Source: Acidobacteria bacterium RIFCSPLOWO2_12_FULL_65_11 (GTDB lineage: Bacteria; Acidobacteriota; Vicinamibacteria; Vicinamibacterales; CAVVIG01). From it: 51,706 nucleotides of DNA. The notes under the pieces are model-generated. The model saw nothing but the letters and a program-made list of their open reading frames with translations. It had not been told where the DNA came from and made no database searches. This document shows, in pieces, positions 43,835 through 51,706 of the stretch; within the stretch, counting starts at the first letter, position 1; each line of letters starts with the position of its first letter. Where the stretch lies: contig MELA01000032.1 of NCBI GenBank assembly GCA_001767495.1, positions 24,606 to 76,311 on the forward strand, written 5' to 3'. The translations under genes and the position numbers were made by a program.

Positions 43835-44318
43835 GGCGTCTCGTGGGATCGTTCTGCGGATCGAAGTAGGTCGTGCCGGACGGTCCTACGCCCGTGATCT
43901 GCACGACGACTTCTTCTCTGGTCATGGCGAAGTGGTCGATGCCGGGCGGCTCGGTGTAAAAGCTGCCGGGCGGCAGCGCTTTCATGCCCGCTTCGTTGAA
44001 CTCGCGGCCGTAGCCGAAGTACCAGGTGCCCGACACGACGAGCGCCACGCGATCGTCAGGGTGCGAGTGCGCCTGGATTCTCGTGTTGGGCGCGATGCGA
44101 AGCCGGATGGTGTAGAGGCCGGGCTTGCTCGGATCGCCTTTGACGACGAGCGTCTGGACGGCGGCCGCTCCCGACGTGCCCACGCCCCCTGTCCCTGCTA
44201 TCGGCCACCTGAATTCATTTGGGGCGAGGCGCTGCTCGCCGCTTTGGGCCCAGACCGCGGCACCGATACCGACGGCGAGGATCGCGACCAGGACAGCCTT
44301 TTGATTCTCTGCAGTCAT
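43830..44318 (-). CDS. Exported cupin-domain protein
   Basis: A 162-residue single-domain cupin behind an N-terminal signal or anchor (AVLVAILAVGIGAAVWAQ). The metal-site motifs are IQAHSHPDDRVALVVSGTWY (His-x-His and a distal residue of motif 1) and PPGSFYTEPPGIDHFAM (motif 2, His). Such proteins bind a metal and may be regulators, isomerases or oxygenases; no substrate can be named. The ATG at 44318 has AGGAG eight bases upstream, directly beside a palindromic repeat. In-frame codons from 44351 run into that repeat. Confidence 0.8.
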   Translation of the reverse strand: MTAENQKAVLVAILAVGIGAAVWAQSGEQRLAPNEFRWPIAGTGGVGTSGAAAVQTLVVKGDPSKPGLYTIRLRIAPNTRIQAHSHPDDRVALVVSGTWYFGYGREFNEAGMKALPPGSFYTEPPGIDHFAMTREEVVVQITGVGPSGTTYFDPQNDPTRRP

Positions 44319-44330
44319 GGCAAATCTCCT

Positions 44331-44433
44331 GGTCCGCCTAAAGGCGGACACTACGTACGTCCCGCCTCAAGTACGTCCCGTCGCCCGACCGCGTGCACCC
44401 GACCGCATACGTAGTGTCCGGCTCAGCCGGACC
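44331..44433. repeat. Pair of opposed palindromic repeats between sdhB and the cupin gene
   Basis: GGTCCGCCTAAAGGCGGAC with ACTACGTACG (44331-44360) and the opposite-facing CGTAGTGTCCGGCTCAGCCG plus GACC (44410-44433) frame a ~50-base spacer with CGTCCC repeats. The whole makes a ~100-bp inverted-repeat unit, like a miniature mobile element or a paired REP structure. Confidence 0.7.
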
Positions 44434-44439
44434 CCTGGC

Positions 44440-45180
44440 TCACGGCTGAAACATGCGAAACAGCTTGCGCACCGGATCGTAGAACTGGTCGACGACGCGC
44501 TCCTTGAGCGGAATGATGGCGTTATCGGTGATGGTGATGCTCTCCGGGCAGACCTTCGTGCAGCACTTGGTGATGTTGCAGTATCCGATCCCATGGGCCT
44601 TCTTCAGATCGGAGACCCGGTCTTCCGTGTCGATCGGGTTCATCTCGAGCGCCGCCGCATAGACCATGTGACGCGGACCGGCAAACTCGTCGAAGAGCTG
44701 ATGATCCCTGAGAACGTGACAGACGTCCTGACAGAGGAAGCATTCGATGCACTTCCGGAATTCCTGCACGCGCTCGATGTCCACCTGCTGCATGCGCCAG
44801 GTGCCGTCGGGCGCGTCCGGCGTGCGCGGCTTGAAGCGCGTGATGGTCTTCTTCGCGCGGAAGTTCCACGAGACGTCCGTCACCAGGTCCTTGATGGACG
44901 GGAAGGTGCGCATCGGCTCGATCGTCACGGGCTTGGTGATGTCGATCTGGTTCAGGCGCGTCATGCACATCAGACGCGGGTGGCCGTTGACCTCTGCCGA
45001 GCACGATCCGCATTTGCCCGCCTTGCAATTCCACCGCACGGCGAGGTCGTTGGCCTGTTCGGCCTGAATCTGGTGGACCGCGTCGAGCACGACCATCCCG
45101 TCCGACACCTTCGTCGTGTAGTCCTTGAGGGCGCCGCCCTTCGCGTCTCCACGCCAGATCTGAAACGTTGCCATCGTCAT
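44440..45180 (-). CDS. sdhB: Succinate dehydrogenase iron-sulfur subunit
   Basis: A 246-residue electron-transfer subunit. Cys52, Cys57, Cys60 and Cys72 (NCKAGKCGSCSAEVNGHPRL..C) hold the 2Fe-2S cluster. CIECFLCQDVCH and CNITKCCTKVCP hold the 4Fe-4S and 3Fe-4S clusters. It passes electrons from SdhA to the membrane anchor. The ATG overlaps the sdhA stop (ATGA). The order sdhC-sdhA-sdhB and the sequence style recall the Sdh1-type enzymes of actinobacteria and other soil bacteria. Confidence 0.95.
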   Translation of the reverse strand: MTMATFQIWRGDAKGGALKDYTTKVSDGMVVLDAVHQIQAEQANDLAVRWNCKAGKCGSCSAEVNGHPRLMCMTRLNQIDITKPVTIEPMRTFPSIKDLVTDVSWNFRAKKTITRFKPRTPDAPDGTWRMQQVDIERVQEFRKCIECFLCQDVCHVLRDHQLFDEFAGPRHMVYAAALEMNPIDTEDRVSDLKKAHGIGYCNITKCCTKVCPESITITDNAIIPLKERVVDQFYDPVRKLFRMFQP

Positions 45181-46991
45181 TTGTTGGCCTCGATGATGTC
45201 TTTCAGCTCCTGCGGCATCTCAGATATGGGCGCCTGCACAAGCTCCATCTCGCCATCGCGCCCCTTGCGCACGACGAGGTTGAACGTGCCAGCCTTCGCG
45301 TCCTTGTTGGGATAGTCCTCACGGAAATGGCCGCCGCGGCTCTCGCGCCGCTCGAGCGCCGAACGGGCGACGGCCTCGGAAATCGCCAGCAGGTTGAAGA
45401 GGTCGAGTGACGAGTGCCAGCCCGGGTTGTATTCCCGGTGACCGCCGACGCCGACTTTGACGGCGCGCGCTTTCAGTTCGCGCAAGCCGTCGAGTGCCTT
45501 CTGCATCTCCGCCTCGGTGCGGACGATGCCGACCAATTCCTGCATCATGTCCTGCAGGGCGTACTGGACCTGGTACGGGCCTTCGGCGGCTGCGCCACGC
45601 TCGAACGGCTCGAGTGCCCACTTCGCGATGTCATCCACCTGCCTGCCATCCACGGTGCCCTGGCGGTTCGCCTTCGCGTACGTGGCGGCAAACTCGCCGG
45701 CGCGTTTGCCGAAGACGATCAAATCGGACAACGAATTCCCGCCAAGTCGGTTGGCGCCGTGCAGACCCGCCGCGACTTCTCCTGCCGCGAAAAGACCCGA
45801 TACGGTGGACATCTGCGAATCGCCGTCCACGCGAACGCCGCCCATGACGTAGTGCGTCGTCGGGCCGATTTCCATCGGCTCCTTGGTGATGTCGAGGTCG
45901 GCCAGCTGCTTGAACTGGTGGTACATGCTCGGCAGCTTTTTCTTGATGTGTTCGGCCGCGTTCGGCAGCTTCTCTTTGATCCAGGCTATGTCGAGGTACA
46001 CGCCGCCGTGCGGACTGCCACGGCCGGCCTTGACCTCGCGCATGATGCAGCGCGCGACGTGGTCACGCGTCAGCAGTTCGGGCGGACGCCGCGCCGCCTT
46101 GTCGCCCGTGACGTACCGCCATCCCTCCTCGGCGTTGTCGGCCGTCTGCGACTTGTAGTTGTCCGGGATGTCGTCGAACATGAAGCGGCGGCCTTCGCTG
46201 TTCTTGAGGATGCCGCCCTCGCCGCGCACGCCTTCGGTGACGAGAATGCCGCGGACGCTCGGCGGCCAGACCATGCCGGTTGGATGGAACTGGATAAACT
46301 CCATGTCCTGCAGATCCGCGCCGGCCTCGTAGGCCAGCGCGTGGCCGTCGGCCGTGTACTCCCAGCTGTTGCTCGTGATCTTGTAGGCGCGTCCGATGCC
46401 GCCCGTCGCGAGCACAATGGCCTTGGCCTTGAACAGCTTGAAGCGCCCGCGCTCGCGCTCGTACCCAAAGGCGCCGACCACGCGGTCGCCGTCTTTGAGC
46501 AGCCTGACGACCGTACACTCCATGTGGACGTCGATGCCCTGGTGGATACCGTGATCCTGCAGCGTCCGGATCATTTCCAGGCCCGTGCGGTAGCCGACGT
46601 GCGCGAGGCGCGGGTAGCGGTGGCCGCCGAAGTTGCGCTGGAGAATGCGCCCGTCGGGTGTGCGATCGAACATCGCGCCCCACCCCTCGAGCTCGTGCGC
46701 GCGCGCCGGCGCTTCCTGAGCGTGGAGCTGCGCCATGCGCCAGTTGTTCAGGTACTGGCCGCCGCGCATCGTGTCGGCGAAGTGGACTTTCCAGTTGTCG
46801 CGGTCGTCCACGTTGGCCAGCGCCGCCGCCAGGCCGCCTTCGGCCATCACGGTGTGCGCCTTGCCGAGGAGCGACTTGCAGACCAGGCCGACCGAAACGC
46901 CGCCCGCCGAGGCTTCGATCGCCGCGCGGAGTCCGGCGCCGCCCGCGCCGATGACGAGGACGTCGTGTTCGTGTGTTTGATAGTCGGCCAT
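45177..46991 (-). CDS. sdhA: Succinate dehydrogenase flavoprotein subunit
   Basis: A 604-residue flavoprotein that oxidises succinate to fumarate. It shows the FAD-binding GAGGAG (15-20), the covalent FAD His46 (GKAHTVMAEGG), the active-site HPTGM segment, RGEGGIL and the second FAD motif ANRLGGNSLSDLIVFG. The ATG at 46991 shares its A with the sdhC stop (TGATG). In-frame codons reach to 47195 but only shadow sdhC. Full length, no anomalies. Confidence 0.96.
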   Translation of the reverse strand: MADYQTHEHDVLVIGAGGAGLRAAIEASAGGVSVGLVCKSLLGKAHTVMAEGGLAAALANVDDRDNWKVHFADTMRGGQYLNNWRMAQLHAQEAPARAHELEGWGAMFDRTPDGRILQRNFGGHRYPRLAHVGYRTGLEMIRTLQDHGIHQGIDVHMECTVVRLLKDGDRVVGAFGYERERGRFKLFKAKAIVLATGGIGRAYKITSNSWEYTADGHALAYEAGADLQDMEFIQFHPTGMVWPPSVRGILVTEGVRGEGGILKNSEGRRFMFDDIPDNYKSQTADNAEEGWRYVTGDKAARRPPELLTRDHVARCIMREVKAGRGSPHGGVYLDIAWIKEKLPNAAEHIKKKLPSMYHQFKQLADLDITKEPMEIGPTTHYVMGGVRVDGDSQMSTVSGLFAAGEVAAGLHGANRLGGNSLSDLIVFGKRAGEFAATYAKANRQGTVDGRQVDDIAKWALEPFERGAAAEGPYQVQYALQDMMQELVGIVRTEAEMQKALDGLRELKARAVKVGVGGHREYNPGWHSSLDLFNLLAISEAVARSALERRESRGGHFREDYPNKDAKAGTFNLVVRKGRDGEMELVQAPISEMPQELKDIIEANK

Positions 46992-47794
46992 CAGAGGAAC
47001 CTGAAGTCCGACCAGATGCCCATCGCGCACATCCGGACGTACAGATCGCTGAATCCGACCGACACGAGACTGCACCACGCCCAGAGCATGTGCCGACGAT
47101 TGAGACAGCTCACGCAATCGTAGGTCTTGGTACCGAGCGGCGCGCGCGACAGAAGATCCCGGCAACCCCCGACGAAGTGGCGCATCGAGTGGCAACCGAA
47201 CGTATAAGAGCTAATCAGCACAACGTTCACGACAAGAATGAGCGAGCCGACACCGATGCCGAACGACACGGTGCCCGTCGCCGGGTCCGTGAACCACAGG
47301 CCTTTCCACGCGTCGTAGGCGAGGATGCCAAGCACGAGCATGACGAGCATGAGCACGTAGCGATGCAGGTTCTGGAGGATGAGCGGGAAGGAGTGCTCGC
47401 CCCAGTAGCTCTTGCGCGGCTCACCGACTGCGCACGACACCGGGTCCATCCAGAACGCTTTGTAGTACGCCCCGCGGTAGTAGTAGCACGTGAAGCGGAA
47501 CAGTCCCGGGATCGGGAGGATGAGCAGGGCGGGGGAGAAGGGAAGCCAGTCCGGCCAGGCTGCCGGCTTGGGCCCGAACCAGGCGTGCGGGGAGTCCCCG
47601 AAGATTTCAGGCGAATAAAAGGGCGAGAGATACGGGCCAAACGTGTAATTGGCATTCTGAAACGCCGCCCAGGTTGAATAGATGATAAATGCGGAAAAAC
47701 CACAGAAGACGGCGAGTGGCGTCAACCACCAGGCGTCGGACCGCCGCGTCTCCCCGAATCGCCGTAGGACCAAAGGCTGTGCTGCGTCTGCCAC
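46991..47794 (-). CDS. sdhC: Succinate dehydrogenase membrane anchor (single five-helix subunit)
   Basis: A 267-residue membrane protein with five predicted helices and the segment FGPYLSPFYSPEIFG, which I associate with Sdh1-type anchors. Histidines in LQNLHRYVLML and YTFGCHSMRHFVGG are candidate haem b ligands. No separate sdhD is present. The GTG at 47794 is chosen because GGAAGG lies six bases upstream; longer in-frame readings up to 48049 are antisense to the neighbouring gene. First gene of sdhCAB, divergent from the small protein gene at 47913. Confidence 0.85.
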   Translation of the reverse strand: MADAAQPLVLRRFGETRRSDAWWLTPLAVFCGFSAFIIYSTWAAFQNANYTFGPYLSPFYSPEIFGDSPHAWFGPKPAAWPDWLPFSPALLILPIPGLFRFTCYYYRGAYYKAFWMDPVSCAVGEPRKSYWGEHSFPLILQNLHRYVLMLVMLVLGILAYDAWKGLWFTDPATGTVSFGIGVGSLILVVNVVLISSYTFGCHSMRHFVGGCRDLLSRAPLGTKTYDCVSCLNRRHMLWAWCSLVSVGFSDLYVRMCAMGIWSDFRFL

Positions 47795-47912
47795 CGAGAC
47801 CCTTCCTTTCTCTTCCACTGAGGCCGCAGGATTGTATACCGAACAGACGAGCGGCCGAAATCCTGAGGGTGAATTAAGGTTGGCGCCCAATCTCGTCGAT
47901 AATACAGGCAGC

Positions 47913-48341
47913 ATGGCACCAGCGCTCCGTCTGCGGATCGTGCTCTTCGAAGAGCTGCCGGGTACCTGGGTGGCTCGCGCGCTCGAGCACGACATCGCGA
48001 CCGAGGGCCGGCGCATGGACATGGCACTCCGCAACACGCTCGGGATCATCGCCGCGCACGTGGACTTCGATCGACGACACGGCCGACTGCCTTTGTCGGC
48101 CTTTCCCCCGGCCCCGCAGCGGTACTGGAACGCCTTCGCGCGCGGAACGCCTCTTCACTTCGTGCCCTCGGAATCTCCTTTGGATAGCCGGATTGACCAC
48201 GCGCAGATCCTGGTCGCCGTCGCCCACGAGCGGCCGAGCATCGCTCTATTGCGAGAGCAACAACTGAGGCGTTTCCCGGACCGGTCGGGCGTCAGCGAAG
48301 TCGCCACGGTTTTACCCGCGGGCCGGCCACATCACCGATAG
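47913..48341 (+). CDS. Conserved small protein of unknown function
   Basis: A 142-residue soluble protein starting MAPALRLRIVLFEELPGTWV. The segment ARALEHDIATEGRRMDMALR and the later FPPAPQRYWNAFARG look like a conserved family I have seen next to unrelated genes in Acidobacteria, with no known function. I cannot name a domain. The ATG has no ribosome site, and GATAAT ends nine bases before it, so a leaderless mRNA is possible. Divergent from sdhCAB. Confidence 0.6.
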   Translation: MAPALRLRIVLFEELPGTWVARALEHDIATEGRRMDMALRNTLGIIAAHVDFDRRHGRLPLSAFPPAPQRYWNAFARGTPLHFVPSESPLDSRIDHAQILVAVAHERPSIALLREQQLRRFPDRSGVSEVATVLPAGRPHHR

Positions 48342-48357
48342 GCTGACCATCAGCTGT

Positions 48358-48414
48358 AATGTCCGCCTTCAGGTAATCTCATCGCCTGTAGTAGTGTCCG
48401 CGTTCAGGCGGACC
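48358..48414. repeat. Palindromic GTCCG...CGGAC repeats, degenerate pair
   Basis: TAATGTCCGCCTTCAGG and, 15 bases on, GTAGTGTCCGCGTTCAGGCG plus GACCC. The second can form a hairpin with mismatches. It directly follows the unknown small-protein gene and could act as its terminator. Confidence 0.5.
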
Positions 48415-48523
48415 CACAAGAAGTTCCTCACCAGTCAGACAATTGTCTAGCGGATGCAAGTTCACGCCTACGCGGCCCCAGGGGATCTAGAATTGCAGGT
48501 GCACTGGCGCGCGCAGTCGCGTG

Positions 48524-48591
48524 CGACAAGGGGCCGTACCCCTTTTTTCACATGAAGACAACGCGAGAAGAAGGGGTACGGCCCCTTGTCG
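48524..48591. repeat. Perfect 21-bp inverted repeat before the GAF/GGDEF gene
   Basis: Left arm 48524-48544 (CGACAAGGGGCCGTACCCCT then T) is exactly complementary to 48571-48591, with a 26-base loop between. The right arm ends nine bases before the ATG at 48601. It could be a terminator for the region upstream, a translation block, or a small mobile palindrome. Confidence 0.8.
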
Positions 48592-48600
48592 AGTTCTCGA

Positions 48601-50316
48601 ATGCCAAACGGCCGCACGTCATCGAGCAACGACACCGCCGTGCCGGCTCGCGATCTAGCTGGCATGGTCCACAGCCGTGCGTGGAACCCCCTGCTCGAGA
48701 TTCTCCAGCGCCTTGACATCGTCATCGAACTCGTCGATGAGAACCTGACGCCGTTTCTCCCCACGCTCGGTGGCCGGACCGCCTCGGAGATGCGCCGGAT
48801 CCTGGTGCGTCTCGGCAACGAATCACTCCGGGCCGCCATCGGGCGGTCCATGCAGTATCACAAGCCGGAGCTCGTGACGCTCGGCGGCGTGAACATCATG
48901 TGCGTGCCGATTGCCGGGGCGCGCAAGGGTGCGGTCGCGACGACGCTGCTCGTGGCCGCCGAGCGGCCGGAGCACCTGGTCGGATTCGGGCATGAGAGCG
49001 AGCTCGAGCGCATCGGCCTGTGGCTGTCGAGCGCCATCGAGGCGCATCTGAGCCATTCATCCTCCGACAGCGCCTCCGATCTCCAGGAGCTCTCGTCGTT
49101 GCTCAGACTCCTCAACGAGGTGGGCGCGCGCGGATCGGAGCAGGAGATCATCCAGGCCTTCGTCGAGGCCCTCGCCGTGTGGCAGGACGTCGAATCCTGG
49201 GCCTACCGTGGCGATCTCGCGGGCCGGTTTTCTCTCGCGGTCTCGCTCTCGGGATCGGATGTCACGCGTGTGCCGGCCACGTTTGACGGCGACGAGATTC
49301 CCGACCATTCGAGTGTCGTGCGGCTGTCACCGGTCGAACAGCGCCGGTTGGGATTTCACGCCGGCGGCGACCTCGTCGTCTCCTCGATTCGCCGGCAGGC
49401 GACGACGCATTGGCTGATCGTGTCGGCGGGAGAGATCGACGCCCGGCGCGAAGCCCGGTTCGCGCTCTACTGCGACGTCCTGGGGCAGTCGCTGAGCGAA
49501 GTCACCGCCGTCGGGTCGTCGCGGCTCACCTGGGCGATGCTGCAGCACTTGCTCAACGCAGAGCACTCGGTGCACGCGGCGGCCCAGGGCGCCATCGCCG
49601 AATTGTCCGCGCTCGTAGAGGCCGCCGCAGCCTTCGTCGTGTCGCGGTCCGATAACGTCCGCGTGCTCACGGCCGGCGACGTGGCAGACGTGCTGACCGT
49701 GCCGGCGCCCGTACTGCGGCCCGACCTGCTGATCCAGTCGATCGACCTGCCGCCACCGTATACGGCGGCCGTCGGGATTCGCCGCCCCTCCGACCGCCCC
49801 TTCACGCAGCGGGAGGAAAAGCTGCTCGAAGCGGTCGGTGCGACGCTCGGCGCGTGGCTGGTGGCCGTCCTGCCGCAGCTCGCCACCGTCGGCGAACGCC
49901 GCAGCGGCTTTCGTTCCTTCGATCAGATTGTCGAGCAGCAGACGGGCGAACCGGTCGCGCGCGAGGACATCTCGCTCATCGTTGTTCGACTCGGCGAAGG
50001 GGTGCCGCCGCCCGATGTCGCTCGAACGTGTGTCGGTGCGATTCGCAGCTGCCTGCGACCCACGGACATGGCGGGTCGGCTGACGTCTGGCGAGGTTGGC
50101 GTCTTGCTCCCCGACACACCACTCGATGGCGCCCAGGTGGTCGTTGGACGGATACGAGAGGTGCTGACGTCGGGCGCGATTCCCGGTGCGGCGTCGAACA
50201 TGACCATGGGGATCGCCTGCCGCACCGCGGGATCCTCCTCCACCCAGTCGTTGCTCGCGCAAGCCCGCGCGCAGGCAGGTACGGTTGTTGCCACGGTCGT
50301 GACGAAGAGCGCCTAA
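48601..50316 (+). CDS. GAF-type sensory protein with degenerate GGDEF domain
   Basis: A 571-residue cytoplasmic signalling protein. The N-terminal ~400 residues look like two or three GAF-like folds (MCVPIAGARKGAVATTLLVA; IVSAGEIDARREARFALYCD; FTQREEKLLEAVGATLGAWL). The C-terminal ~150 residues have a GGDEF-like layout, but where the active site should read RYGGDEF it has RLTSGEVG, so it cannot make c-di-GMP in the usual way. It may bind nucleotide or regulate the neighbouring enzyme. The ATG at 48601 follows a strong inverted repeat and has no ribosome site; an ATG at 48664 is an alternative. Confidence 0.7.
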   Translation: MPNGRTSSSNDTAVPARDLAGMVHSRAWNPLLEILQRLDIVIELVDENLTPFLPTLGGRTASEMRRILVRLGNESLRAAIGRSMQYHKPELVTLGGVNIMCVPIAGARKGAVATTLLVAAERPEHLVGFGHESELERIGLWLSSAIEAHLSHSSSDSASDLQELSSLLRLLNEVGARGSEQEIIQAFVEALAVWQDVESWAYRGDLAGRFSLAVSLSGSDVTRVPATFDGDEIPDHSSVVRLSPVEQRRLGFHAGGDLVVSSIRRQATTHWLIVSAGEIDARREARFALYCDVLGQSLSEVTAVGSSRLTWAMLQHLLNAEHSVHAAAQGAIAELSALVEAAAAFVVSRSDNVRVLTAGDVADVLTVPAPVLRPDLLIQSIDLPPPYTAAVGIRRPSDRPFTQREEKLLEAVGATLGAWLVAVLPQLATVGERRSGFRSFDQIVEQQTGEPVAREDISLIVVRLGEGVPPPDVARTCVGAIRSCLRPTDMAGRLTSGEVGVLLPDTPLDGAQVVVGRIREVLTSGAIPGAASNMTMGIACRTAGSSSTQSLLAQARAQAGTVVATVVTKSA

Positions 50317-50437
50317 TCCTGCACGTGCGATCGAAGCGTGTGCCCATGTCTGTCGCGTGGCAGACTTTAGGCTGCTTCGTGCGCCCGAGATCTGGGAGAG
50401 GAACCCCGAATAAGAAAGGTCAAGAAAGGTCCAGAGG

Positions 50438-51706
50438 GTGTTGACCGTCGGACGCATTGCTGAGGATGACGCGCGGCGCCTCCTGGAAGTACATCTGGGT
50501 ACCGGCGGCGGGCCGATCGGCGCGACGCTGAATACCCTCGCAGGACGCATCGCGATCGTTCTCTCGGCGAAGGTCGCGTTTCTGGTCAAGCGCGATCGCG
50601 CATGGTCGCCGCTCGCCGCCTCCCCGACGGCTCCCCCGCTCCCGCCGGCCGGACAGCCCGATCCCACGTTTGGCACGCTCGTCGAGGCGCCGCCCGCCAT
50701 GAGCGCGGTGCGCTGGAGTCGTGGCGACGAGGAGTGGACGCTCGTCAGGTGCGGGGCATCCCGGTACCTGATGGCCATTGAGGGCGACTGGACGCACGCC
50801 GCCCCAGTGTTGCTGACGCTCGCCGGCAACATCGGTTTGACGCTGCGCGCCCGCGCCGGTGGCGAGCGCGGCCGGATGCTGGTCGCGACTCAGCGCCTGG
50901 CCCGGCTGCTGTCGCGGGTCAGCGGTCGAGAAGACGTGTCGAACGTCGTTGTCGGTCAGATGGCGCAGGCCGTGTCGGCACGGATGGCGGCGCTGGCGAT
51001 GCTCGACCCCTCGGATCGGCGGCTGACGATTGTGGCGACCTACGGGTACCCGCTCACGCTCGTCGAGCACCTGCGCATCGAGCCTGGAACGGGCGTGCTC
51101 GGCTCGGTGTTCCAGTCCGGCCAGGCCCTCTACGTGCGAGACGTGCTCACGTCGCCGCAGCCGCGCTCGAGGCGCCCGCGGTACCGGACCGGTTCGTTCG
51201 TGGCAGTGCCGCTCTGCGCGGGCCGGGAAGTGCTCGCCGTGGTGTGCGTGACCGATCGCCGGGACGACGAGCCGTTCACGCACGAAGACGTCGCCACGCT
51301 GCGCGCCCTGGCGGCGCCCGCCGCGCTGGCGCTCGGCCGCGAGCTGGCCCTCCTTCAGGCCGAGGCCTATGCGCAGGCGGCGGCCATCGATCCGTTGAGC
51401 GGCGCGTTCAACCGCCGGTATTTCCAGGTGCGTCTCGAAGAAGAGCTGCAGCGTTCGCTGCGTCACGAGATGCCCCTGGCGCTCCTGATTGTCGACATCG
51501 ACGACTTCAAGGGGATCAACGATTCGTTCGGTCATCTGTCCGGGGACGTCGTGATCAAGGACACCGCCGAGATCTTGCGGCGATCGGTACGGGTATTCGA
51601 TATCTGCGCCAGGTACGGCGGTGACGAGTTTGCCATCGTCATGCCCGGGAGCGCCTCGGAGGGCGCGACCAAGATCGCCGAACGGATTCGCGAGCGCATC
51701 GAGGCC
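50438..51706 (+). CDS. GAF-GGDEF diguanylate cyclase, 3' end outside window
   Basis: At least 423 residues of a signalling protein. A weakly conserved N-terminal region is followed by a GAF domain (about 150-310, with TGVLGSVFQSGQALYVRDVL) and a GGDEF domain. The catalytic RYGGDEF is intact, as is the inhibitory site RVFD five residues before it, so it should make c-di-GMP with product feedback. The GTG at 50438 follows AAGAAAGG; a TTG comes next. Its 121-bp upstream gap holds GAATAAGAAAGG, slightly like the tail of the structured leader. It and the previous gene may act as a pair. The reading frame continues past the window end. Confidence 0.85.
   Translation, partial: MLTVGRIAEDDARRLLEVHLGTGGGPIGATLNTLAGRIAIVLSAKVAFLVKRDRAWSPLAASPTAPPLPPAGQPDPTFGTLVEAPPAMSAVRWSRGDEEWTLVRCGASRYLMAIEGDWTHAAPVLLTLAGNIGLTLRARAGGERGRMLVATQRLARLLSRVSGREDVSNVVVGQMAQAVSARMAALAMLDPSDRRLTIVATYGYPLTLVEHLRIEPGTGVLGSVFQSGQALYVRDVLTSPQPRSRRPRYRTGSFVAVPLCAGREVLAVVCVTDRRDDEPFTHEDVATLRALAAPAALALGRELALLQAEAYAQAAAIDPLSGAFNRRYFQVRLEEELQRSLRHEMPLALLIVDIDDFKGINDSFGHLSGDVVIKDTAEILRRSVRVFDICARYGGDEFAIVMPGSASEGATKIAERIRERIEA

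Noticed and set aside
46992-47195. N-terminal extension of sdhA
   Set aside because: Shadow of sdhC; the FAD-binding N-terminus starts at 46991.
3555-48591. Repeats as CRISPR arrays
   Set aside because: Copies are few, far apart, not regularly spaced, and no cas genes are present.
50340-50425. Fourth copy of the structured leader
   Set aside because: Only CATGTCTGT and GAATAAGAAAGG are shared; the two hairpins cannot be drawn.
1-51706. tRNA or rRNA genes
   Set aside because: No cloverleaf with TTCGANNC arm in a clear context and no rRNA-like stretch was recognised by reading; a covariance scan was not possible.

Overview
The window looks like a G+C-rich Gram-negative chromosome, most probably Acidobacteriota of the Vicinamibacteria type. 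This is inferred from the gene mix: a Ser/Thr kinase with a beta-propeller-like C-terminus, M2 and S46 peptidases, a fused MFS/spermidine-synthase protein, a DUF4159 protein, an OmpL-like porin and c-di-GMP proteins. I saw no rRNA, tRNA, CRISPR array, prophage or insertion sequence with a transposase gene.

Layout. (1) 1-11.8 kb: M2 and S46 peptidases (the S46 gene carries an exact 354-bp tandem duplication), a secreted metallo-hydrolase, a four-gene operon (nucleotidyltransferase, two small unknown proteins, MFS/spermidine synthase fusion) and a Ser/Thr kinase. (2) 11.8-17.5 kb: a complete urease operon ureA-B-C-E-F-G-D, spread out by repeat elements. (3) 17.8-29.2 kb: a nitrogen-control block with a GAF-AAA-Fis sigma-54 activator, glnB, glnD, two ion transporters, an ammonium transporter, a second glnB and a porin. 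(4) 29.3-31 kb: an outer-membrane beta-barrel protein and a DUF4159 protein. (5) 31-39.2 kb: a CusCBA-type metal efflux operon with a cytochrome c and small secreted proteins, showing scars of gene loss at both ends. (6) 39.2-43.1 kb: a cupredoxin, an outer-membrane protein and a hybrid histidine kinase. (7) 43-48 kb: an esterase, a cupin and succinate dehydrogenase sdhCAB. (8) 47.9-51.7 kb: a small unknown protein and two GAF/GGDEF signalling proteins, the last cut by the window end.

Regions 2 and 3 read as one nitrogen-acquisition island. Urease releases ammonia, Amt and the porin admit ammonium or other small solutes, GlnD and two PII proteins sense nitrogen status, and the sigma-54 activator is the likely transcriptional output. 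Sigma-54-like promoters lie in front of amt and the porin. A 12-bp palindrome, GACA-N4-TGTC, recurs in front of the activator and in the amt/glnB and porin gaps.

The most unusual signal is an ~85-bp repeat present three times in the same orientation, each copy just upstream of a start codon (metallo-hydrolase, ureB, ureC). Its copies can fold into the same two hairpins, and the stems differ between copies by changes that keep pairing. It looks like a structured RNA leader or a mobile repeat that forms RNA structure. Several other palindromic repeat families fill the gaps between genes.
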